This document shows, one piece after another, positions 10,516 to 19,285 of a stretch of DNA of 26,942 bases (positions are counted from its first letter, which is position 1; every line of letters starts with the position of its first letter). The position numbers were made by a program, and so were the translations under genes. A model generated the notes under the pieces. That model was not told where the DNA came from. It worked only from the letters and a program-made list of their open reading frames with translations, and searched no databases. The stretch comes from Paraphysomonas bandaiensis. Lineage: Eukaryota; Chrysophyceae. The DNA lies in contig CBFFRP010000027.1 in NCBI GenBank assembly GCA_965644295.1, positions 1 to 26,942 of the forward strand, in the 5' to 3' direction.

Positions 10516-11518
10516 TTAATGGACTGATCTGATGGGAGAGGGAATTACAGCCGATTCCAGCACTTTGTCAATTGTTTGCCTCGCCAAAATCTCCTCTACA
10601 GACCTGTCAGGCCGCAACCCACACGCTTCTGCCGCCATACTACCCCCATCCTGATCAGTCTTCTCTTCATCATCAGAGCAATTTAAGAATTCTTCCCCCA
10701 AATTCGCCTTGACTGTCTCAAGAGACTGCGCAGTGTTTGTCTTAACAATTTGTGACCGACACACTGGGCACCAATTTTGCTGTCATGAACGTCATAATAG
10801 TATATTGGCAGAAAGTAAATGTTACATAAACGCACCAATTTTAGCCATCGCTGCATACACTCATTGTGAAAGCAGTGACTACAAGCCGGCATGAATACAA
10901 TCTCGTCCCCAATTTCCATGTCCTCCTGACATATCGCACATTCATTCTCTTCCAGGTTAATTTCATCGCTCATAATTAGCACTCGCAGTCGGCCCAGAGC
11001 CTCTTCAGTGGCTGGATGAAGCTTATATGGTCTAAAAATCAATTACACAAAAAATAAATAAACTGAAAAACACACGTGTTTTCCGCAGAGTGTGCCGCTA
11101 ATGTCTCCTCCAGGGCGGTGTTGAACATGGACTGGATGCTCACTCCTGACTGTCCAAAGTACAAAATATTAAATATCAGGTCGTCGTTGTCCATTCCAAG
11201 AGACATTGCTGACTGGGCGAAATGGGCTCGTAAGCTAGCCTCCTCTCTGTCATCTGGAGATGACTCGTTGCTTCCAGGATAAGAATGTGCGACCCCACCA
11301 TCACTGTAATGGCATATATGATGAAAGATTTGTAGTAAAGGTAATACTAACCTTCCTCTGTCAGGAGATAATCCACTATTCGATGATGCTAGGACGACAT
11401 TCAGTTGGACCGGAGGGGTTGATGTGTCCACAGCTTGAGAAAAACTCAATGTTGAGTTTCTCGATTGCTGGGTACTTGTTGTTCGCTGTTTCCTAATACG
11501 GCTGGCCCCAGAGCCCAT
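10516..11518 (-). CDS. RING-H2 E3 ubiquitin ligase with N-myristoylation motif
   Basis: The predicted 284-aa protein has four exons: 11518-11352, 11303-11076, 11031-10836 and 10779-10516, with introns of 48, 44 and 56 nt. A RING-H2 (C3H2C3) domain spans C163-C204. It has CAIC, a 15-residue loop, CSHCFHNEC and, after the last intron, CPVC, with W194 at the usual E2-contact position. The RING would recruit a ubiquitin-charged E2. The start is the internal Met at 11518, not the upstream in-frame one, because it yields MGSGAS, an ideal Gly2/Ser6 N-myristoylation signal that implies membrane attachment. The N-terminal half is Ser/Thr-rich and low-complexity, and the C-terminal tail is acidic (SDDEEKTDQD). 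The substrate is unknown. The 5' part of the gene is duplicated at 16739-16905. The duplication breakpoint lies in intron 1, so this copy is intact. Confidence 0.88.
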
Positions 11519-11923
11519 AGTTCTTCGAATGCAAGACAACAATAAAGATGTAATCACAGAAGTGCCATGTAATCTAAGGACCGCGTGTGTCCACTATGCT
11601 GGAACAAGCATCTATAACGACTCCCACACCAGCCTGTTTACTAGACCTGCTGTGCTATATGTTGGGCTTACACAAATTCAAGGGCGCAGTCGTACACTGG
11701 CACTGTATACCCTGCTGTCGTTTCGGAAATTAGATCCAAGAATGACAACTAGAGCTAGTAATAAACTGCACACCTACAGCAGCGTTCTGTGAGTAGAATA
11801 TTGGACGGGAAACATCTGTGGTGTTGTTCTATGCCTGTACAGTATGTATATATATTCGTATCGCATGTGAAGAGAGTTCGTAGCTATAGTAACGACAGCC
11901 AGCACGTATACCATACACACTTA
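11519..11923. other. RING upstream region (also present at 16906-17310)
   Basis: This DNA lies between the RING start codon and the left end of the pogo-like element. Short plus-strand ORFs (11529-11792 and 11789-12052) have no recognisable motif, and the second runs into the transposon terminus. It probably holds the RING promoter. No clear TATA box is placed. Confidence 0.4.
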
Positions 11924-12236
11924 CAGCGCATTCTCGATATATCGCGGAAAGTGTCCTGGAGAGGAAATCGCGATATATCGCAATATCGCGATATACAATT
12001 TAATAGTAAAATACAGCACTGTATTCCGCAAAGTCATAGAGAACAAGTTTAAGGAGCTTAAGACTGTGCAATATATCCACAATGTCGTGTCTGTATAGCA
12101 TAGTACTCCTTGTACTGAATGGCACATGCAAAGAATTTGTGAAATAAGTTACTAATATATCATTATTTATGGAATTTATGGTATTCAATTTCTTAACACA
12201 CTTACTACATTCCTAGCTAACAATAAGATAAAATTA

Positions 12237-12899
12237 TTAAATTTCATGGACTTCAGAACCTTTAGTACGTGCTGAAAAAAACTGATGCAGAGAAGTTTGT
12301 ACCTTAGAATGATTCTTGTGCCTTTCTGTATGAATATTATTCTGCACTTTTCTGAGGAGCTCAATATGCGCTGTTGAATGCCCCTCCTGGGTAGCATAAT
12401 CGAGTAACATTAAAACAGCATTGTCGGCTTGCACAGCAGTAATAGCACTATCATTTCCATTGGTGTTAATACAATCATCCTCGTCATCGTCATCGCCTTC
12501 GTCCTCTAAAGACATTGACTGCTGAAGTGCAGTGATACTGCTCTTATTTGTTCTTCATTATGTCTCATTATAATAAAGAATTGATCTTTATAATAGTAAA
12601 ACAATGTTGTGATTATTAGAGTGTTAGTAATGAACACGATAGAGTGAAAATTATGAATAACAATATAGAACATAGCAATATTCAACCTATGTTGTACAGA
12701 TGGTATGTACAAACTTAAGCATATACAATAGAGAGCTCATACAGCATAAAATAACCTGATAGCTGGTTCTTACACGCATTAAGGTTTCCGTAAATTGAAT
12801 TATTAGTACTTGTCTTATAATGTCACTTGATAATGAAACCCTACTGCTTAACCAATTAAAAGTTTTCTCATACTCATCCTCTGTATCAAAGTTTGACAT
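12237..12899 (-). pseudogene. Possible pogo-like transposase C-terminal remnant
   Basis: The ORF at 12515-12237 ends with an Asp/Glu block (EDEGDDDDEDD), a helical region, and QTSLHQFF (12299-12276). That matches the PIP box Q-x-x-L-x-x-F-F by which pogo and Tigger transposases bind PCNA; the family comparison is from established knowledge. An upstream ORF at 12899-12756 (EDEYEKTFNWLSSRV) can be spliced in frame to 12542 through a weak 213-nt intron, far longer than those of the host genes. Further upstream, 13085-12920 is open on minus (ILESFPENAW...GHLIETWAKAEK) but not joined to it by a clear splice. No helix-turn-helix or DDE motif is visible. These could instead be exons of an unknown captured gene. 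Confidence 0.45.
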
Positions 12900-13290
12900 T
12901 ATACGAGAAGTATTAACTTAACAACAGAAGGTAAATATCCCCCAGTGCATTTTCCTTAGTGTACTCTTCAGTGCCAAACATGTCTCCGCCTTTTTCGGCT
13001 TTTGCCCAAGTTTCAATCAGGTGTCCAAGTGTTGATATTTGTGAACTCCATGCATTCTCAGGGAATGACTCCAGAATGGTCTCATGAGCCTCCTGTTATT
13101 GAGGGTATGTAACGAAGAAATTTCTCAATAACAGGTATTCGAAGTTCTTGCAGCACGCGACATTGAATATCATGAGACATATATCCTTCTTATGAGCAGA
13201 CGTCCTTCGATGAGAGAAAAAGACTCTTGCGCATCATTACATTTCATCCTCAGGTAAGGATTCCAAATTTTACCCCCCCACTCTCTCTCC

Positions 13291-13410
13291 AGGGTAAGCA
13301 TTTTGGTAAGCATTTTCAAAAACTTACCCCGAAAATGCTTACCAGGGCAAACAGAAATTGATTTTCGGCGTATTTTGGTAAGGAATGCTTACCAAAAAAA
13401 TGCTTACCCT
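13291..13410. repeat. 120-bp foldback element of GGTAAGCATT motifs (copy 1)
   Basis: The ends are perfect inverted repeats AGGGTAAGCATTTT (13291-13304) and its complement (13397-13410). The motif GGTAAGCATTTT repeats in tandem at 13293 and 13305. It is inverted at 13332-13343, 13384-13393 and 13400-13409, and a half-motif GGTAAG lies at 13377. There is no clear target duplication. It sits inside the pogo-like element near its right end and could be a nested MITE or a regulatory fold. Confidence 0.85.
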
Positions 13411-13794
13411 TGTAACAGAAAATGACCTCAGTTTTCCATTATAATTATGTGTGATGAAGTGTCCTGGACCAAAATCCGCGATATAAAAGGGTATCGCGAT
13501 ATACATACCGCGATATATCGAGAATGCGCTGTATACAGCCCGTACATCGTCATCAGCAGCTCTGCGACTCGACCCCATTCGGACCCATAGAATACAGCCT
13601 GTAGAAAAGTGTATACCATGGTATTCCTCATATGTGAATTTTCTCCCACTTCGACTTCTTCATGGTGTTCTTGACCATATATACATATGCATACAGGTAC
13701 ACACTGCTAAAGTATGCAATGTCCGGTATGTGTATCAATATATGGACCGGGTGAAGTATTCCATAGTGAGGTCTCGTGTGTGAGTGTCTGTGCT

Positions 13795-13803
13795 TATATA
13801 TAG
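13795..13803 (+). promoter_or_regulatory. TATA box upstream of EFL1 (copy 1)
   Basis: TATATATAG lies 96 bp before the ATG at 13899, in the 367-bp interval between the pogo-like element and EFL1. The identical box in copy 2 is at 19182-19190. Position and sequence fit a core promoter, but no transcript evidence is available. Confidence 0.45.
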
Positions 13804-13898
13804 CCATACTCTGCAGCAGCTCTCCTATTCACCTCAAGAAGCGATATTCAAGAGAAATATTACTGCATCGCTAAGCTGCTTCATTCACTCGAATAACC

Positions 13899-16825
13899 AT
13901 GCACGGAATTCGTGTAAGCCCTCAGCATCTGGCTGAATTACAGTTCCAAAGAGACCGTATTCGCAACATATGTATCGTGGCTCATATTGACCATGGAAAG
14001 ACAACGTACTCACCTTCACTCACGCTGCTGTGTCTCATATTGTTTTCTTGCAGGTTGGCTGACAGTTTGGTGTCCTCTAACGGCATCATCAGTCCTAAGA
14101 TGGCGGGGAAGTTGAGGTATCTGGATAGCACGTAAGTGTTGTGGAGTTCGTGGACTCATCAACTAATAGTATGTGTGGTCGTGGTAACGTGCAGCGAAGA
14201 TGAGCAGCAACGGGGAATCACTATGCATTCATCTGCTATTTCTCTCATGTATAGCCTTGAACCAATGTCTCATATTGTTGACGAGAAGCATTCAGAGAAT
14301 TCCCAAGTTACTGATTATTTAATTAATCTGATCGACTCACCTGGTCATATTGACTTTTCATCAGATGTATCAACGGCAACGCGCCTGTGTGATGGTGCCC
14401 TGATATTAGTAGATGTCCTTGAAGGTGTGTGTTCTCAGGTGAGTTGGCAATTGTAACACATCATTTTCTATCCCAACACATCCGTTTTTGTTGTGATTGA
14501 AATAGACACACGCTTTGTTATACAAGGCCATGAAAGATCGTTTGCATCCATGCTTGGTGTTAAATAAGGTAAGGTGAACCTCCATACGAACATGAGATGA
14601 CTCATTGAATGTTGTGCTTTGTAGATTGACCGGCTCATTACTGAGCTCAAGCTGACTCCTTTAGAAGCATTTCAACATTTACGCCGAGTGTTAGAACGCG
14701 TCAACGCTCTCGCTTCAACTCTACTGACTTCTGAATTGCGCACTTCTTCAATGCAAAGGACAGTTGAAGGTGCTGATAGGACAGGGGATACCGAGGACCA
14801 CCCTCTGGTAGAAGTTTGGTCCTTTGCACCTGAGAAGGGAAACGTCGTGTTTTCAAGTGCCATGGACTGCTGGGGGTTCGGGATCGGACGATTTGCTCTA
14901 TATTGGGCCAAGAAGCTATCCCTCAACAAGGCGGTGCTTCAGAAGCACATGTTCGACGATTACGCCTATATTCCATCAACCAAGAAGATTGTTAAAATTG
15001 ACACCCATTCCTCTACAGCTAAACCTATGTTTGTGTCAATGATATTGGAGCCTCTCTGGCAGATGTATGACGTCACTCTTGTGCAACAGAACGGCGAAAA
15101 GGCAGCAAAGATGGCAAAGCGAGCGGTATGTGTTGAATGTTTCCTTATGTTCGCTAAATGCAAGAAGTAGCTTGGTGTAGAGATAACATCTAGAGAAGCT
15201 GCGGCAAAATCAGGAGCAGGAGGTCTTAGGGGCACGTTGCAGGCAATAATGCGGAAGTGGATACCCTTGTCTGATGCTATATTGCGTATGGTGGTGCGAT
15301 GTGTTCCTAATCCTGCTACAGCGCAAGCAGAGAAGATTGATAACCTCTTCCCGACGGCAGTGCACGGTTAGTAGGCACGTTTCTCAGATTTGTGTGTATT
15401 CTCACCACGATGTGCTTTAGCTCTAACGTCAGTGCCATCGTCTGTACCGGATGTCGTCAGGAGTACTGTAGCAAACGTTCAGCGAAGTATTCAAGAGTGC
15501 TCTTGCTTTAACGAGGAGATGGACAGTGAAGTTTTCATGCTAGTTGCGAAGATGATCCCGGTTAAGGTTGCCGATCTCTCTCCGGTGGATTCTGCCTTTA
15601 TCCGTTCCAGTGGTGCTGACGATCCAGATCGAAGCGGTGGTGACAATAATTCCGGAGAAGAAACATTTCTCGCACTCTGCCGGGTTTTCTCTGGTACACT
15701 GCGCAGTCATGAATCCCGACGACTATACTCTATAGGATACAGGCACAATCCCTTCGATCCTGCTTGTTTTGAATCTGAAAAATCTGAAACGGTGAGGGAG
15801 GTCGATCACCCGGAATCTATAGGTCTCTATATGTGTCTTGGACCTTCCGTCGTGCCTGTAGATGTGGTACCAGCAGGCAATGTAGTTGCTGTGTTTGGCT
15901 TGCACGAATACATTTTAAAGTCAGGATCGGTGTGCACCTCACCCCACGCCTTCCCTATGTCGGCGATTACATTCCAGGCGAAACCTATGCTTAGAGTGGC
16001 CGTGGAACCTGCCCACCACCACAACCTCCGCAAAGTTGAGGACGGTATGCAGAAGCTGTATCAATACGACCCAGCCGTAGAGGTGTGATTCGGTATCTTG
16101 TCTAATGCATATATCCTCATAGTGCGCAGATTGGCATCGGAGATAGTGGGCAGAGCACATTAAGTTGTTTGGGTGAGCTACATCTGGAGCTCTGTCTTAA
16201 GGCATTGAGGGAGAGATTTGCAAAGTAATCCATACGCCGTGACTTGCCCAATGCCTGACTGTCTCATAGGTGTGAGATAATAGCATCGGAGCCACTGGTT
16301 CAGTTCCGCGAGACAATATGCAGTGGAGACACTACCACCTTTTCTGGTGCTGCCTCACTTCCTCCTCCCTGGAAGGATACCCCAGGACTTCGGGATGCTA
16401 AACAGGGATTGTATCGTATGGTGATGAGTGCGGGACGACTGGCAGTCACTCTACGTGCCTTTTCCATGCCTCGAGGAGCTGTGCGCCTCTTAGACCCAGA
16501 TGTATGTCCGGAATCTACTTTGTTGAGGGATGTTATTCATGAAATAGATATCATCCGTGGATCTGGTAGTGATCTTCGGCTAGGGGAAGCTTTTCATGAG
16601 TTTTGGGGCAAACTTACAGACGCTCTTGCATGCGATGACGAGGTGGGAGCAACAGACATGTGCCTCCATCACAGTGAGGAGGATGGGTGGGGACTAGAAG
16701 GGGATCTACTTCATCGCATTAGTAAAGGTAATACTAACCTTCCTCTGTCAGGAGATAATCCACTATTCGATGATGCTAGGACGACATTCAGTTGGACCGG
16801 AGGGGTTGATGTGTCCACAGCTTGA
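13899..16825 (+). pseudogene. Truncated EFL1 copy fused to antisense RING sequence
   Basis: This is the left copy of EFL1 and matches the intact one through exons 13899-14005, 14054-14131, 14195-14438, 14506-14568, 14625-15125, 15171-15366, 15421-16082, 16130-16224 and 16270-16719. At the junction after 16719 the frame enters antisense RING DNA and adds about 35 unrelated residues (beginning SKGNTNLPL) before a stop at 16823-16825. The product would be 833 aa: the complete GTPase domain and domain II-III-like regions, but none of the final 312 residues that hold the EF2-like C-terminal domains. The promoter and the junctions of its first eight introns are unchanged, so it could be transcribed. 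As an EF2-like GTPase without its C-terminal domains it should not be functional and might be dominant negative; that is inference. Confidence 0.9.
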
Positions 16826-16905
16826 GAAAAACTCAATGTTGAGTTTCTCGATTGCTGGGTACTTGTTGTTCGCTGTTTCCTAATACGGCTGGCCCCAGAG
16901 CCCAT
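16739..16905 (-). pseudogene. Isolated first exon of the RING gene (duplicate)
   Basis: This is identical to exon 1 of the RING gene at 11518-11352, including the MGSGAS myristoylation start. Only 19 bp of intron 1 remain before the duplication junction, so there is no acceptor, RING domain or tail. Unspliced, translation would stop after 64 residues at 16711. If its promoter is active, transcription would run antisense into the truncated EFL1 copy. Confidence 0.92.
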
Positions 16906-17623
16906 AGTTCTTCGAATGCAAGACAACAATAAAGATGTAATCACAGAAGTGCCATGTAATCTAAGGACCGCGTGTGTCCACTATGCTGGAACAAGCATCT
17001 ATAACGACTCCCACACCAGCCTGTTTACTAGACCTGCTGTGCTATATGTTGGGCTTACACAAATTCAAGGGCGCAGTCGTACACTGGCACTGTATACCCT
17101 GCTGTCGTTTCGGAAATTAGATCCAAGAATGACAACTAGAGCTAGTAATAAACTGCACACCTACAGCAGCGTTCTGTGAGTAGAATATTGGACGGGAAAC
17201 ATCTGTGGTGTTGTTCTATGCCTGTACAGTATGTATATATATTCGTATCGCATGTGAAGAGAGTTCGTAGCTATAGTAACGACAGCCAGCACGTATACCA
17301 TACACACTTACAGCGCATTCTCGATATATCGCGGAAAGTGTCCTGGAGAGGAAATCGCGATATATCGCAATATCGCGATATACAATTTAATAGTAAAATA
17401 CAGCACTGTATTCCGCAAAGTCATAGAGAACAAGTTTAAGGAGCTTAAGACTGTGCAATATATCCACAATGTCGTGTCTGTATAGCATAGTACTCCTTGT
17501 ACTGAATGGCACATGCAAAGAATTTGTGAAATAAGTTACTAATATATCATTATTTATGGAATTTATGGTATTCAATTTCTTAACACACTTACTACATTCC
17601 TAGCTAACAATAAGATAAAATTA

Positions 17624-18286
17624 TTAAATTTCATGGACTTCAGAACCTTTAGTACGTGCTGAAAAAAACTGATGCAGAGAAGTTTGTACCTTAGAATGAT
17701 TCTTGTGCCTTTCTGTATGAATATTATTCTGCACTTTTCTGAGGAGCTCAATATGCGCTGTTGAATGCCCCTCCTGGGTAGCATAATCGAGTAACATTAA
17801 AACAGCATTGTCGGCTTGCACAGCAGTAATAGCACTATCATTTCCATTGGTGTTAATACAATCATCCTCGTCATCGTCATCGCCTTCGTCCTCTAAAGAC
17901 ATTGACTGCTGAAGTGCAGTGATACTGCTCTTATTTGTTCTTCATTATGTCTCATTATAATAAAGAATTGATCTTTATAATAGTAAAACAATGTTGTGAT
18001 TATTAGAGTGTTAGTAATGAACACGATAGAGTGAAAATTATGAATAACAATATAGAACATAGCAATATTCAACCTATGTTGTACAGATGGTATGTACAAA
18101 CTTAAGCATATACAATAGAGAGCTCATACAGCATAAAATAACCTGATAGCTGGTTCTTACACGCATTAAGGTTTCCGTAAATTGAATTATTAGTACTTGT
18201 CTTATAATGTCACTTGATAATGAAACCCTACTGCTTAACCAATTAAAAGTTTTCTCATACTCATCCTCTGTATCAAAGTTTGACAT
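17624..18286 (-). pseudogene. Possible pogo-like transposase remnant (copy 2)
   Basis: Same content as 12237-12899: acidic block and PIP-box-like QTSLHQFF in the ORF at 17902-17624, and an upstream ORF at 18286-18074. It carries no independent evidence beyond copy 1. Confidence 0.45.
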
Positions 18287-18677
18287 TATACGAGAAGTAT
18301 TAACTTAACAACAGAAGGTAAATATCCCCCAGTGCATTTTCCTTAGTGTACTCTTCAGTGCCAAACATGTCTCCGCCTTTTTCGGCTTTTGCCCAAGTTT
18401 CAATCAGGTGTCCAAGTGTTGATATTTGTGAACTCCATGCATTCTCAGGGAATGACTCCAGAATGGTCTCATGAGCCTCCTGTTATTGAGGGTATGTAAC
18501 GAAGAAATTTCTCAATAACAGGTATTCGAAGTTCTTGCAGCACGCGACATTGAATATCATGAGACATATATCCTTCTTATGAGCAGACGTCCTTCGATGA
18601 GAGAAAAAGACTCTTGCGCATCATTACATTTCATCCTCAGGTAAGGATTCCAAATTTTACCCCCCCACTCTCTCTCC

Positions 18678-18797
18678 AGGGTAAGCATTTTGGTAAGCAT
18701 TTTCAAAAACTTACCCCGAAAATGCTTACCAGGGCAAACAGAAATTGATTTTCGGCGTATTTTGGTAAGGAATGCTTACCAAAAAAATGCTTACCCT
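18678..18797. repeat. 120-bp foldback element (copy 2)
   Basis: Duplicate of 13291-13410 within the second 5387-bp unit, with the same arrangement of direct and inverted GGTAAGCATT motifs. Confidence 0.85.
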
Positions 18798-19181
18798 TGT
18801 AACAGAAAATGACCTCAGTTTTCCATTATAATTATGTGTGATGAAGTGTCCTGGACCAAAATCCGCGATATAAAAGGGTATCGCGATATACATACCGCGA
18901 TATATCGAGAATGCGCTGTATACAGCCCGTACATCGTCATCAGCAGCTCTGCGACTCGACCCCATTCGGACCCATAGAATACAGCCTGTAGAAAAGTGTA
19001 TACCATGGTATTCCTCATATGTGAATTTTCTCCCACTTCGACTTCTTCATGGTGTTCTTGACCATATATACATATGCATACAGGTACACACTGCTAAAGT
19101 ATGCAATGTCCGGTATGTGTATCAATATATGGACCGGGTGAAGTATTCCATAGTGAGGTCTCGTGTGTGAGTGTCTGTGCT

Positions 19182-19190
19182 TATATATAG
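19182..19190 (+). promoter_or_regulatory. TATA box upstream of intact EFL1
   Basis: TATATATAG lies 96 bp before the ATG at 19286. The whole upstream interval (18919-19285) is shared with the truncated copy, so both EFL1 copies should have the same promoter. Confidence 0.45.
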
Positions 19191-19285
19191 CCATACTCTG
19201 CAGCAGCTCTCCTATTCACCTCAAGAAGCGATATTCAAGAGAAATATTACTGCATCGCTAAGCTGCTTCATTCACTCGAATAACC

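Larger units (their letters stand above)
11924..13531. mobile_element. Tc1/mariner-pogo-type DNA transposon, 1608 bp (copy 1)
   Basis: The terminal inverted repeats are perfect over 24 bp: 11924-11947 begins CAGCGCATTCTCG, and 13508-13531 is its reverse complement. They are flanked on both sides by TA (11922-11923 and 13532-13533), the TA target duplication of this superfamily. Subterminal DNA is rich in TCGCGATA/TATCGCGA palindromes, and AAGTGTCCTGGA occurs near both ends in the same orientation. Inside, a minus-strand fragment encodes an acidic tail plus PCNA-interaction motif like pogo and Tigger transposases. The DDE catalytic core is not recognisable, so the element is non-autonomous or decayed. 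Confidence 0.85.
11333..16719. repeat. Tandem duplication of 5387 bp, copy 1
   Basis: The left edge is 11333 (TAGTAAAGG; the preceding base differs between copies) and the right edge 16719 (TCATCGCAT). It contains RING exon 1 and the promoter-proximal part of its intron 1, the pogo-like element, the EFL1 upstream region and EFL1 through most of exon 9. Every shared open reading frame is identical in copy 2, and I saw no base difference in the blocks I compared. Confidence 0.97.
17311..18918. mobile_element. Tc1/mariner-pogo-type DNA transposon, 1608 bp (copy 2)
   Basis: This copy lies inside the second duplication unit, with TIRs at 17311-17334 and 18895-18918 and TA on both sides. It was carried by the segmental duplication and is not an independent insertion, because the surrounding 5.4 kb is duplicated with it. 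Confidence 0.85.

Noticed and set aside
11529-12052. Two 87-codon plus-strand ORFs upstream of the RING gene (and their duplicates at 16916-17439)
   Set aside because: No motif; the second runs across the transposon terminus, so it cannot be an old host gene.
17311-18918. Second independent insertion of the pogo-like element
   Set aside because: It lies at the exact 5387-bp offset with identical flanks, so it was copied by the duplication.
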